15,280 bases of DNA from a bacterium (GTDB lineage: Bacteria; Bacillota; Clostridia; Oscillospirales; Oscillospiraceae): NCBI GenBank assembly GCA_004562395.1, contig SFQY01000032.1, forward strand, positions 1 to 15,280. Direction: 5' to 3'. Shown piece by piece: positions 6,703 through 13,922 of the stretch. A program made the position numbers and the translations under genes. The notes beneath the pieces were generated by a model. The model saw only the letters and a program-made list of their open reading frames with translations. It did not search any database and was not told where the DNA came from. Position 1 is the first letter of the stretch. Each line of letters begins with the position of its first letter.

Positions 6703-7070
6703 ATGTTCCCAACGATCTTTCCAAGATCAAGACTAAAATTGCCTTTAACCTCACCCGCCGCCAGCTTATCTGCTTCGGCGGCGCGGCTGCCGTGGGTATC
6801 CCCGTGTATCTGTTCACCCGTCACGCGCTGGGCGGCACCGGGGCGATGTTCCTGATGATCGCGCTCATGCTCCCGGCCTTTTTCATGGCGATGTATGAGC
6901 GTGATGGCCTGCCCTTTGAAAAGGTGGCCCGGAATATCATCCGGGCCAAGTTCCTGCGGCCCGGTGTGAGGCCCTATCAGACGCAGAATATCTACGCCCC
7001 GTTTGCGGGAAAGGAGGTCACACTTGAGCAAAAGCCCCAAGAAGTCAAAAAGCCTGACGCGGGCCGGTAA
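6690..7070 (+). CDS. PrgI family membrane protein
   Basis: A 126-residue protein of the PrgI family (PF12666), encoded just upstream of virB4 and considered a VirB3-like channel component. The N-terminus PYVNVPNDLSKIKTKIAFNL is characteristic. Two adjacent hydrophobic segments follow, QLICFGGAAAVGIPVYLF and GAMFLMIALMLPAFFMAMY, and then a soluble tail. The start is TTG 6690, seven bases after SD AGGAGG (6677-6682); the ATG at 6683 is out of frame. The 3' end overlaps the virB4 start by 47 bases, which suggests tight translational coupling of the two channel proteins. Confidence 0.9.
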   Translation: MPYVNVPNDLSKIKTKIAFNLTRRQLICFGGAAAVGIPVYLFTRHALGGTGAMFLMIALMLPAFFMAMYERDGLPFEKVARNIIRAKFLRPGVRPYQTQNIYAPFAGKEVTLEQKPQEVKKPDAGR

Positions 7071-9387
7071 TCGTCCGGCGACCATATCGGCCCAGCAGAC
7101 AATTCCCTATGTGCGGATGCTGCCGGACGGCATTTGTCAGCTCCCCGGCGGTGTTTACACAAAGACGCTGGAATATGAGGACATCAACTATTCCGTTGCG
7201 TCCGCCGAGGATCAGACGGCCATTTTCAGCGGATGGAGTTCGTGGCTGAATTATTTTGACAGTTCGCTGCCGTTCCAGCTTTCCTTTGTCAACCGCCGCA
7301 GCCGCTCCGGGAGCCGCTACAAGGTGAATATCTCCGAGGCGGATGACCGCTTCAACAGCGTCCGCACGGAATACACGGGGATGCTGAAAAACCAGATCGC
7401 CAAAAGCAACAACGGTATCGAACGGGCCAAGTACGTCACCTTTTGCATCCCCGCTGAAAATGTGGCCGCCGCCCGTCCCCGTCTGGAACGTGTGGAGGCG
7501 GACGTGATCGGCAACTTTAAGCGGCTGGGGGTACAGAGCCAGCCCCTTGACGGGCGGGAGCGTCTGGCCCTGCTGCATGGCCAGCTTCATCCCGGCAGCC
7601 GGGAGCCGTTCCGCTTCAAGTGGGCGGACATCGCCCATACGGGCATGGGGACGAAAGACTTTATCGTGCCGGACAGCTTTGACTTCCGCCAGAGCCGCTC
7701 GTTCCGCGTGGGCCAGACATGGGGCGCGGCGTCCTATTTGCAGATCATGGCGTCGGAGCTGTCGGATAAGCTGCTGTTGGAGATTTTGGAGCTGGATGCC
7801 GAGCTGACTGTCACCATGCACATTCAGACGGTGGATCAGGTCAAGGCCATTAAAACGGTCAAGGGTAAAATCTCCGACATTGACAAGATGAAAGTGGAAG
7901 AGCAGCGCAAAGCTACCCGCGCCGGATATGATCCTGACATTCTCCCGCCCGATCTCGTCACCTTTTCCAAGGACGCCGCCGAGCTGCTGGCCGACCTGCA
8001 AAGCCGCAACGAGCGAATGTTCCTCTTGACGTTCCTGATCGTCAACACCGCCCCCACGCGGGAGCGGCTGGAAAACGACATTTTCACCGTGAACGGCATC
8101 GCGCAGAAATATAACTGTGCCGTCAAGCGGCTGGACTGGCAGCAGGAGCAGGGCTATATGTCCTCGCTGGCCCTCGGCTACAACGGCATTGAAATTCAGC
8201 GCGGCATGACCACCAGCTCCACGGCCATCTTCGTCCCCTTTATGACGAGGGAGCTTCGCATGGATGGCCCGTCCCTCTACTACGGCATGAACGCCCTGTC
8301 CCATAACGTCATCATGGCTGACCGCAAAAAGCTGAAATCCGCCAACGGCCTTTACCTCGGCTCCACGGGCAGCGGCAAGAGCTTTGCCGCCAAGCGTGAA
8401 TTGCTGAACGTCTTTCTTGCCATCCCGCAGGATCGCATCATCGTGGTTGACCCGATGGGCGAATATGCCCCGCTGGTGGAGCGGCTGGGCGGTCAGGTCA
8501 TCGAGATCGCGCCGGACAGCCCCAACCACATTTCCCCGATGGATGTTCAGATGGACATGGGCAGTGGGGATAGCCCTCTGTCCCTGAAAGCGGATTTTCT
8601 GCTGTCGCTGTGTGAGCTGGTGGTGGGAGGCCGGGACGGTTTGCAGCCCATCGAGAAAACCGTCATTGACCGCTGTGTACGTCAGGTGTACCGGGAAATG
8701 GCGCTGGGGCTGGAAACGGCCAAAACGCCGCTGCTCCAAGATTTGTATGAGGAGCTGCTGCGCCAGCCGGAGCCGGAGGCCAAGCGGATCGCCACGGCGC
8801 TGGAGCTTTACTGCACAGGCTCCCTCAACCTCTTTAACCACCCCACCAACGTCAACCTCAATTCCCGCGTAGTGTGCTTTGTGCTGAAAGGCATGGGCGA
8901 AAACCTCCGCAAGATTGCCATGCACATCACCAACGATTTTGTCACTTCTGCGGTGGGAACCAACTTCAAAAACGGCGTGGCGACATGGTGCTATTTTGAC
9001 GAGTTCCATATCCTGCTCCGTGACCCGCTGACCGCCAGCTACTTCGTAACCGTCTGGAAGATGCTCCGCAAACAGGGCTGTGTCCCCTCGGCCCTGACGC
9101 AGAATGTGAAAGACCTGCTGGCCAGCCGGGAGATCGAGAACATTCTGGACAACACCGATTTTATGGTGTTGCTGTCGCAGGCGCAGAGTGACCGCGCCAT
9201 TCTTGCCAAGCAGATCGGCATTTCAGAGCACCAGCTATCGTATATCACGCAGTCCAACTCCGGCGAGGGCCTGCTGTTCTATGGCAGCGTCACCATCCCG
9301 TTTGTTGACCGTTTCCCCCGTGGCGAGATCTACGACCTGCTGACCACCAAGCCGGAGGACGCCGCCAATGGAAAACAGACAGAATAA
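7024..9387 (+). CDS. VirB4-type conjugation ATPase
   Basis: This is the main energising ATPase of the type IV secretion channel. From TTG 7024 it has 787 residues, a normal length. Walker A GSTGSGKS lies at about residues 446-453, followed by IIVVDPMGEYAPL. The Walker B region is WCYFDEFHILL at about 653-663, and SALTQNVKDLL is the downstream helicase-like motif. A frame-open ATG exists at 7003 but precedes the SD AAAGGAGG (7010-7017). The TTG seven bases after that SD gives MSKSPKKSKSLTRAGNRPAT, a basic family-like N-terminus, so I chose it. It overlaps prgI at its start and the NlpC/P60 gene at its end. Confidence 0.95.
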   Translation: MSKSPKKSKSLTRAGNRPATISAQQTIPYVRMLPDGICQLPGGVYTKTLEYEDINYSVASAEDQTAIFSGWSSWLNYFDSSLPFQLSFVNRRSRSGSRYKVNISEADDRFNSVRTEYTGMLKNQIAKSNNGIERAKYVTFCIPAENVAAARPRLERVEADVIGNFKRLGVQSQPLDGRERLALLHGQLHPGSREPFRFKWADIAHTGMGTKDFIVPDSFDFRQSRSFRVGQTWGAASYLQIMASELSDKLLLEILELDAELTVTMHIQTVDQVKAIKTVKGKISDIDKMKVEEQRKATRAGYDPDILPPDLVTFSKDAAELLADLQSRNERMFLLTFLIVNTAPTRERLENDIFTVNGIAQKYNCAVKRLDWQQEQGYMSSLALGYNGIEIQRGMTTSSTAIFVPFMTRELRMDGPSLYYGMNALSHNVIMADRKKLKSANGLYLGSTGSGKSFAAKRELLNVFLAIPQDRIIVVDPMGEYAPLVERLGGQVIEIAPDSPNHISPMDVQMDMGSGDSPLSLKADFLLSLCELVVGGRDGLQPIEKTVIDRCVRQVYREMALGLETAKTPLLQDLYEELLRQPEPEAKRIATALELYCTGSLNLFNHPTNVNLNSRVVCFVLKGMGENLRKIAMHITNDFVTSAVGTNFKNGVATWCYFDEFHILLRDPLTASYFVTVWKMLRKQGCVPSALTQNVKDLLASREIENILDNTDFMVLLSQAQSDRAILAKQIGISEHQLSYITQSNSGEGLLFYGSVTIPFVDRFPRGEIYDLLTTKPEDAANGKQTE

Positions 9388-11011
9388 GCCGCCCGAGGGC
9401 GGGGCTGCTTCTGGTCACGGTGGCCAGAAGTTCCATACCGACAGCGAACAGGCCAAGCTCCACAAGTCCAAGCTCCGCATGGAGAGCCGGGAGGAACGGC
9501 TGAACAAGGCCCGTGAAAGGCTGGCAAAGCAGAAGCCGCCGAAAAAGCCCGGCCCCATCAAGCGGATTGCCCGGATCGCCGGACATGAAACCCACGCTTT
9601 TCTGCACGGAAAGGTGTATCAGGAGGAGCGCGACAATGTAGGCGTGGAGGGCGGCCATTTTGTGGAGCGTTCCGGCGAGGCTGCGCTGCACTATGGGCGG
9701 CACAAGGTACGCAGGGCCATCCGGGAGCACCCGGCCAAGGCCGCCGCCCGTGCGGAGTCCCGGTACATCAAGGCCACGGCGGACTACCATTCCCGCAAGT
9801 TTGCACAGGAGCAGCCGGAGGCGCAGAGCGCCGCCGCCCGGTTATGGCACCGCCACAAGCTGAAACGGGAGTATCAGCGCAAGGCGCGGGAAACCGCCAA
9901 GCAGACCGCCAAAGCCGCCGAACAAACCGTATCGGCCACAGAGCGGTTTGTCCGGGAAGCGGCGGCGTTCGTCAAGCGGCATCCCGTGGGGACGCTGCTT
10001 GCGCTGGGCTGCCTGCTGGTGGTGCTGACCCTGCAATCGTGTATGTCCTCGATGGTTTCCGTGGGAAACAGCACCCTTGCGGCCATCGCTGCCAGCACCT
10101 ATAAGGCGGAGGACGCGGATATGCTGGGGGCCGAGGCCGCCTATTGCGCTTTGGAGGACGAGCTGCAACGTTACCTCGACACCTACACCCGCACCCACGA
10201 TTACGACGAATACCATTTTGACCTCGACACCATTGAACACGATCCCTATGTGCTGATCTCCATGATCTCCGCACTCCATGAGGGCGCGTGGACGCTGGAC
10301 GAGGTGCAGGGTACGCTGCAAGACCTCTTTGACCGCCAGTACATTTTGACCGAGGATGTGGTTGTCGAGGTGCGCTACCGTACCGTTACCCGGACGGACA
10401 GCGAGGGCAACGACTATGACGTAGAGGTGCCGTACAACTATTACATCTGCTATGTCACGCTGGAAAACTTCAATCTCTCACACATCCCGGTTTACATGAT
10501 GTCCGAGGAGCAGCTTTCCATGTACGCCCTGTATATGTCCACGCTGGGGAACCGGCCCGATCTGTTTCCCTCGTCCGGCTATATCGGAAAATACATTACC
10601 AACCGCCCGCCGGAGCATGAAGTCCCGGAGTCCTATCTGGATGATGAAATCTTTGCCGCCATTCTGAAAGAAGCGGAAAAATATCTCGGTTTCCCCTATG
10701 TGTGGGGCGGCAGCAGCCCGTCCACGTCCTTTGACTGCTCCGGCTTCGTCAGCTATGTCTACAATCAATGCGGCTGGAGCTTTGGGCGGCTGGGGGCGCA
10801 GGGTCTTTATAACATCTGCTCCCGGACGAGCAGCCCCCGGCCCGGCGATCTGGTGTTCTTTGTCGGTACCTATGACACAGCGGGCGTTTCTCATGTGGGC
10901 ATCTATGTGGGCGACGGCTGGATGCTCCATTGTGGCGATCCTATCAGCTATGCCAACCTGAACAGCAGCTATTGGCAGTCCCATCTTTACGCCTACGGGC
11001 GACTACCGTAA
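9368..11011 (+). CDS. CD1108-type membrane-anchored NlpC/P60 cell-wall hydrolase
   Basis: A 547-residue peptidoglycan hydrolase that probably opens the wall for the transfer channel. Residues 1 to about 200 are very basic and predicted cytosolic. One membrane segment, VGTLLALGCLLVVLTLQS, lies at about 206-223, followed by an extracellular region. The C-terminal NlpC/P60 domain shows FDCSGF with catalytic Cys457, SHVGIYVG with His509, and MLHCGD with His521 as the likely third residue. The arrangement matches the CD1108 family always found after virB4 in these elements. The ATG overlaps the virB4 stop by 20 bases, with SD CGGAGG upstream. Codons 14-21 are repeat copy 5 (ASGHGGQK). Family and catalytic residues are seen directly; the wall-opening role is inferred from the family. 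Confidence 0.92.
   Translation: MENRQNKPPEGGAASGHGGQKFHTDSEQAKLHKSKLRMESREERLNKARERLAKQKPPKKPGPIKRIARIAGHETHAFLHGKVYQEERDNVGVEGGHFVERSGEAALHYGRHKVRRAIREHPAKAAARAESRYIKATADYHSRKFAQEQPEAQSAAARLWHRHKLKREYQRKARETAKQTAKAAEQTVSATERFVREAAAFVKRHPVGTLLALGCLLVVLTLQSCMSSMVSVGNSTLAAIAASTYKAEDADMLGAEAAYCALEDELQRYLDTYTRTHDYDEYHFDLDTIEHDPYVLISMISALHEGAWTLDEVQGTLQDLFDRQYILTEDVVVEVRYRTVTRTDSEGNDYDVEVPYNYYICYVTLENFNLSHIPVYMMSEEQLSMYALYMSTLGNRPDLFPSSGYIGKYITNRPPEHEVPESYLDDEIFAAILKEAEKYLGFPYVWGGSSPSTSFDCSGFVSYVYNQCGWSFGRLGAQGLYNICSRTSSPRPGDLVFFVGTYDTAGVSHVGIYVGDGWMLHCGDPISYANLNSSYWQSHLYAYGRLP
9408..9430 (+). repeat. Interspersed inverted repeat, copy 5
   Basis: Left arm CTTCTGGTCAC, centre G, right arm GTGGCCAGAAG. 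This is the consensus form. It lies 20 bases after the virB4 stop and inside the first codons of the wall hydrolase gene, in a variable, dispensable-looking part of the protein. Confidence 0.9.
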
Positions 11012-11026
11012 AGGAGGTTTTTTGAT

Positions 11027-11278
11027 ATGGCAATTACGAAAAGCGCAAAGATCGAGGCCGAGATTGAAAAGGTCAAGGCCAAAATTGCCGAGCAGCAGGC
11101 ACGGCTTAAAGAATTGGAGCAGAAGAAGCTGGAGGCGGAAAACAGCGAGATCGTGGAGATCGTGCGCGGCATGAGTATCTCCCTTGCCGATCTGCCGCTG
11201 GTGCTCCAGCAGCTCCGGGGCGGAGCTTCTGGTCACAGTGGCCAGAAGCCGACAGAACAGGCGGAGGTGACGGAATGA
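11027..11278 (+). CDS. DUF4315 family coiled-coil protein
   Basis: An 83-residue protein. Residues about 5-45 form a heptad-rich coiled coil (IEAEIEKVKAKIAEQQARLK and on), followed by the conserved IVRGMSISLADLPLVLQQLR. This is the DUF4315 pattern, found between the NlpC/P60 and DUF4366 genes in Tn1549-type elements. The function is unknown; a scaffold role is only a guess. ATG 11027 follows a strong SD (AAAGGAGG). The last 17 residues start with copy 6 of the repeat (ASGHSGQK), after the conserved helix ends. The stop overlaps the start of the next gene by four bases. Confidence 0.88.
   Translation: MAITKSAKIEAEIEKVKAKIAEQQARLKELEQKKLEAENSEIVEIVRGMSISLADLPLVLQQLRGGASGHSGQKPTEQAEVTE
11226..11248 (+). 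repeat. Interspersed inverted repeat, copy 6
   Basis: Left arm CTTCTGGTCAC, centre A, right arm GTGGCCAGAAG. It sits in the 3' end of the DUF4315 gene, about a dozen bases before the SD of the DUF4366 gene. Only the centre base differs from copy 5. Confidence 0.9.
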
Positions 11279-12015
11279 AAAAACTGCGGCTTTTGCTGAT
11301 AACGCTTTGTGTGTCCGTCCTCATGGGCAGTATGGCGGTCACGGCCTACGCCGGGGGCGGTGAGGAATGGGACGGCCTTGACCCGGTGGAGCCGCTGCCC
11401 GCCGAAACCGTTGACCCCGGCGAGGGCTTTACCGAGGATGGAAACCTTGTGACCCGTGATCTGCTCTACGATAAGGCCACCAACAAGCAGTTCATCACGG
11501 TGCAGACCAGCGGCGGCAACACCTTTTACATCGTCATTGACTATGACAAGCCCACCGATGAGGACGGCGAGCAGTATCAGACCTACTTTTTGAACATGGT
11601 GGACGAGGCCGACCTGCTGGCGGCGATGCAGGCGGCGGGCGGTGAGCTGCCGGAGTGTTCCTGTCCCGACAAATGCGCCGTAGGCGCTATCAACACGGAT
11701 TGTACCGTCTGCGCGGTCAATCTGAGCGAGTGCCGGGGCAAGGCCCCGGAGCCTGCGCCTGTGGTAGAGCCGGAGCCTGACCCCGAGCCGGAGCAGCCCA
11801 AGGCCACGGGCAACGGCGGTATGCTTCTGCTGGCGCTGGCCGTGGTGGTCATTGGCGGCGGCGCTGGCTGGTACTTCAAAATCTACCGTCCCAAGAAGCA
11901 GCAGGCCGCTGAGTCCGAGGCCGACTACGGCGGCGAGTATGACGGCGCGGAGGACTATGACGAAACCGCTCCCGAGGATGACGGGCCGCCGTGGGACGAG
12001 GACGGTGAAGAATGA
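11275..12015 (+). CDS. DUF4366 family secreted/membrane protein
   Basis: A 246-residue protein with a signal peptide (LLLITLCVSVLMGSMAVTAYA), an extracellular region with a conserved part (VTRDLLYDKATNKQFITVQT then SGGNTFYIVIDYDKP), and a Cys-rich stretch at about 127-158 that begins ECSCPDKCAVG and holds seven cysteines. A Pro/Glu linker, one membrane helix MLLLALAVVVIGGGAGWYF (183-201), a short basic stop-transfer segment and a very acidic tail (DYDETAPEDDGPPWDEDGEE) complete it. This fits DUF4366, a regular member of Tn1549-type transfer operons with unknown role. The ATG follows SD GGAGGTGA. The stop overlaps the next ATG. Confidence 0.88.
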   Translation: MKKLRLLLITLCVSVLMGSMAVTAYAGGGEEWDGLDPVEPLPAETVDPGEGFTEDGNLVTRDLLYDKATNKQFITVQTSGGNTFYIVIDYDKPTDEDGEQYQTYFLNMVDEADLLAAMQAAGGELPECSCPDKCAVGAINTDCTVCAVNLSECRGKAPEPAPVVEPEPDPEPEQPKATGNGGMLLLALAVVVIGGGAGWYFKIYRPKKQQAAESEADYGGEYDGAEDYDETAPEDDGPPWDEDGEE

Positions 12016-12197
12016 GGTTTACCGACAGCCCCTATGAGGACTTTATGAAAGAAAAGAGCTACTTCAAGGGCGTCCCGCCCAACCTGCCGCCCAAAGGCTC
12101 CCGCTGCGACGACTGCCTCTATTGGCATGGGATCGGCTGCGTGTTCTGCTACCGGGAGCAGCTCAGGGTAAAGACAGGGGGCAAAAATGAGCCGTGA
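12012..12197 (+). CDS. Small Cys-rich protein
   Basis: A 61-residue protein that begins at an ATGA overlap with the DUF4366 stop, behind SD GACGGTGAAG. The notable segment is CDDCLYWHGIGCVFCYREQ at about residues 34-52. Its CxxC pair spacing could bind one zinc ion or form disulfides. I do not recognise a named family, though similar small Cys proteins occur at this place in related elements. Tight overlap on both sides (four bases before, 11 bases after) supports it as a real gene. Function unknown. Confidence 0.7.
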   Translation: MRFTDSPYEDFMKEKSYFKGVPPNLPPKGSRCDDCLYWHGIGCVFCYREQLRVKTGGKNEP

Positions 12198-12537
12198 ATT
12201 GACCCGGCAGGAAAAGGCGGCGATCCGCTCCCTTGTGAAGCGGTGGTGTGCCAACTATGACAAAGACATTGGCTGTCTGCCGCTGGATTGCGAGTGCTAT
12301 ATGCTGGGGAAATGCTGGACGGGCGCTTATTGCCGCTATTTCCGTTCGGCGGTGCTGCCCCTTGATCCCGTGCTGGAAAGGTCGCTGACCGTGGAGACCG
12401 TGGCGGAAACCCGGCCCTGCCCAGTGTGCGGCAGGGCCTTTCTCCCGGACGGGCGGCAGCGGTATTGCTCCCCGGCCTGCGCCGGGGCTGCAAGGCGGCA
12501 GAAGCAGCGCGGCTATATGCGGAAATACCGGGGGTAG
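12187..12537 (+). CDS. Cysteine-rich VLP domain protein with C-terminal zinc finger
   Basis: A 116-residue protein matching the Cys-rich VLP family (PF14194). The pattern is LTRQEKAAIRSLVKRWCANY then GCLPLDCECYMLGKCW and YCRYFRSAVLPLDPVL, with the LPLD motifs and spaced cysteines. The C-terminal third adds a compact finger, CPVCGRAF then RQRYCSPACAGAARRQKQRG, resembling DNA-binding or ribbon-type zinc fingers, with a basic end. The role is not established; nucleic-acid binding is inference from the finger and the basic tail. ATG 12187 follows SD AGGGGGC and overlaps the previous gene by 11 bases. It is the last gene before the hairpin spacer, so it may end a transcript. Confidence 0.85.
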   Translation: MSRELTRQEKAAIRSLVKRWCANYDKDIGCLPLDCECYMLGKCWTGAYCRYFRSAVLPLDPVLERSLTVETVAETRPCPVCGRAFLPDGRQRYCSPACAGAARRQKQRGYMRKYRG

Positions 12538-12552
12538 GCTGTGAGCATTTGA

Positions 12553-12589
12553 CCCCGGAAAACACCCTTAATTGCAGGGCTTTCCGGGG
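12553..12589 (+). other. Stem-loop in the spacer after the Cys-rich VLP gene
   Basis: Outer arms CCCCGGAAA (12553-12561) and TTTCCGGGG (12581-12589) pair over nine bases, with an inner stem CCCT/AGGG and loop TAATTGC. No T-run follows, so it is not a standalone terminator. It is probably an RNA structure that acts with the next hairpin. Confidence 0.7.
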
Positions 12590-12598
12590 CCGCTTCAT

Positions 12599-12635
12599 GG
12601 GCGGGGTGTATGATTTCATAGCCCCGCCCGGTTTT
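12599..12635 (+). terminator. Probable intrinsic terminator before 12672
   Basis: Arms GGGCGGGG (12599-12606) and CCCCGCCC (12622-12629) form a strong stem, with an inner TATG/CATA stem, followed by GGTTTT. The T-run is short but the stem is very stable. It lies 42 bases before the ATG of the next gene and could terminate or attenuate transcription into the mobilization genes. Confidence 0.65.
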
Positions 12636-12671
12636 GCAGAAATATTGCTAACATTTTGGAAAGGAGGTCGT

Positions 12672-13250
12672 ATGGACAAAAACCAAGGCTATGAGATCAT
12701 TCAGGCCGTCATGCTGGAAAATGGCAGGGGCTTTGCGCTGGGGCATAACCCAGCAGCCCCCTCGCCCTATGTCACATGGGCTTGCTATGACGACAAGGAC
12801 GGCCAGCGGCAGTATGAATGGGGGCATTACGGCAGTGACCGTGCCGCTCTGGAACAGGACTTTGCGGCGCGGGTGCAGGAATACCAGCGCCTTTACAACG
12901 TCGATGTCAGGCAGGTCGAGGCTCCCGGCCTTTACAAGTATTACTCTACCCAGCGCCCTGTGGACATTGGGACATTCCCCAAGCCGCCCCGTAACGCCCC
13001 GGATGAGATCGTCAACTACGATCAGCGCGTCCCGGTTGAAAATGGATCATTTCTGGCGTGGGGGCATTTGACCTACACGCGGCCATTGACGAAACGGCAG
13101 GCGTCTGACTATGAGCTGCGGCCTGCGCCTGACAATCCCGACAGGCCCCGTTCGATCCGGGAACAGATGAAAACCGCCGCAAAGCAGGCCGAGGCTGACC
13201 GGGGCCAAGCTGCCCCAAAGAAAAATGCCCCTGACCGGGGCGACAGATAG
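12672..13250 (+). CDS. Hypothetical ICE protein, two-part
   Basis: A 192-residue protein starting at ATG 12672, behind SD GGAAAGGAGG. Frame-open sequence further upstream crosses the hairpins and is not coding. The first part (about 1-75) reads YEIIQAVMLENGRGFALGHN then SPYVTWACYDD and EWGHYGSD. I recall similar short proteins in CTn elements but cannot name them. The second part (about 95-155) contains YSTQRPVDIGTFPKPP and IVNYDQRVPVENGSFLAWGH followed by LTYTRPLTKRQASDYEL, which looks like a compact conserved domain also seen in Clostridia mobile elements. The C-terminal 40 residues are charged and low in complexity. No catalytic motif is evident. It lies upstream of mobC, so a mobilization or establishment role is possible but unproven. 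Confidence 0.75.
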   Translation: MDKNQGYEIIQAVMLENGRGFALGHNPAAPSPYVTWACYDDKDGQRQYEWGHYGSDRAALEQDFAARVQEYQRLYNVDVRQVEAPGLYKYYSTQRPVDIGTFPKPPRNAPDEIVNYDQRVPVENGSFLAWGHLTYTRPLTKRQASDYELRPAPDNPDRPRSIREQMKTAAKQAEADRGQAAPKKNAPDRGDR

Positions 13251-13260
13251 GAGGACATTT

Positions 13261-13434
13261 ATGGATCAGGAACGCAATCCCAACAAGAACGCCGAGCTTT
13301 CTATGGAGCAGAACTATAATCAGATCGACGGCATCATCAACAATCTGCCTGTGCCGCCCCCGGAGGATAAGCCGCTGGACAAGGTACGGGAACATCCGCC
13401 CAAGCGCCGCAGCCGGGAGCGTGAGGAGCGTTGA
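13261..13434 (+). CDS. Small hypothetical protein upstream of mobC
   Basis: A 57-residue protein from ATG 13261, behind SD TAGGAGGA. An in-frame ATG at 13225 lies inside the upstream gene and lacks an SD. The central NYNQIDGIINNLPVPPPE is a recurring phrase in small Tn1549-type element proteins (it recalls part of DUF4316 proteins). A basic end (PPKRRSREREE) follows. The stop overlaps the mobC TTG start. It is too short for more. Function unknown; a relaxosome accessory is possible from position. Confidence 0.65.
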   Translation: MDQERNPNKNAELSMEQNYNQIDGIINNLPVPPPEDKPLDKVREHPPKRRSREREER

Positions 13435-13778
13435 CAAAGAAGCGCGTCCGCAGCGTCCCCATCTATGTGTGGGTACGGCCTGACGAGCTGGAGGTCATTC
13501 GGGAGCGCATGGCCGAGGCGGGCATCCGCAACATGAGCGCATATATCCGAAAAATGGCGTTGGGCGGCTATGTGCTCCACGTTGACCTTGAACCCGTCAA
13601 GGAGCTTGTGTCGCTCCAGCGGCGCTGTGCAAACAATCTCAATCAGGCGGCCATCCATGCCAACAGCTACGGCGGCTTGTACCCGGACGAGCTGAAGCGT
13701 CTGCAAAAGGACTATGCCGATCTGTGGGGGCCGCTGTCTGATCTGCTGGCCCAGCTCTCCGCCATTGTAACGATGTGA
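13431..13778 (+). CDS. mobC: MobC-like relaxosome accessory protein
   Basis: A 115-residue protein of the bacterial mobilization MobC type (PF05713). The N-terminal half looks like a ribbon-helix-helix DNA binder (RSVPIYVWVRPDELEVIRER and GIRNMSAYIRKMALGGY). The second half carries the family phrase CANNLNQAAIHANSYGG, then an amphipathic helix. MobC proteins bind near oriT and help the relaxase open and nick DNA. The start is TTG at 13431, overlapping the upstream stop by four bases, with GTGAGGAG upstream as a modest SD. No upstream ATG is available in frame. Its neighbours, a structured spacer and the relaxase gene, fit a relaxosome module. Confidence 0.88.
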   Translation: MTKKRVRSVPIYVWVRPDELEVIRERMAEAGIRNMSAYIRKMALGGYVLHVDLEPVKELVSLQRRCANNLNQAAIHANSYGGLYPDELKRLQKDYADLWGPLSDLLAQLSAIVTM

Positions 13779-13783
13779 CACAG

Positions 13784-13808
13784 GGGGAACGGCCTCGCGC
13801 CGTTCCCC
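13784..13808 (+). other. GC-rich hairpin just after mobC
   Basis: Arms GGGGAACGG (13784-13792) and CCGTTCCCC (13800-13808), plus one inner C-G pair, make a ten-pair stem with loop CTCGC, five bases after the mobC stop. No T-run follows. The last three bases are also the start of the next large dyad, so the two structures cannot both form fully. Confidence 0.7.
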
Positions 13809-13856
13809 GGCTGTCCCTGCTTCTGGTCACGATGACCAGAAGTAAGGACAACCGGG
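13806..13856 (+). repeat. 51-bp extended dyad centred on repeat copy 7
   Basis: Nested arms CCCGG, TGTCC and the core left arm CTTCTGGTCA mirror the core right arm TGACCAGAAG, GGACA and CCGGG. One-base (C/A) and three-base (CTG/TAA) symmetric mismatches separate them, with centre CGA. It ends six bases before the -35 of a promoter. It could be an operator, an oriT-like dyad or a long RNA hairpin. Confidence 0.75.
13820..13842 (+). repeat. Interspersed inverted repeat, copy 7 (most symmetric)
   Basis: Left arm CTTCTGGTCA and right arm TGACCAGAAG are exact reverse complements with spacer CGA. This is the only copy with a T-A pair at position 8/16. It forms the heart of the 51-bp dyad upstream of the promoter. 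Confidence 0.9.
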
Positions 13857-13862
13857 ACATCC

Positions 13863-13891
13863 TTGAGTGCCGATTTTTTCAGAGTTATAAT
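13863..13891 (+). promoter_or_regulatory. Sigma-70-type promoter for the CD1845-type/relaxase genes
   Basis: The -35 is TTGAGT (13863-13868), the -10 is a perfect TATAAT (13886-13891), and the spacer is 17 bases, ideal for the housekeeping sigma factor. The expected start is near 13898, giving a leader of about 25 bases with SD AAAAGGAGG before ATG 13923. It is the clearest promoter in the window. Confidence 0.8.
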
Positions 13892-13922
13892 AGACATATA
13901 CAGGAAAAAGGAGGAACCCTCT

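Noticed and set aside
7045..9009. 654-codon open frame on the - strand opposite virB4
   Set aside because: It mirrors a GC-rich gene with clear Walker motifs on the + strand. The translation is rich in His/Arg/Gly low-complexity runs and has no recognisable domain.
9408..11248. SGHGGQK/SGHSGQK as a conserved peptide motif
   Set aside because: It is simply the inverted repeat read in one frame. Copy 4 is read in another frame and copies 1, 2, 7 and 8 are not coding, so it is not a protein motif.
12426..12671. N-terminal extension of the 12672 gene to the upstream in-frame ATG at 12426
   Set aside because: The extension overlaps the Cys-rich VLP gene and crosses two strong hairpins. ATG 12672 has an ideal SD.
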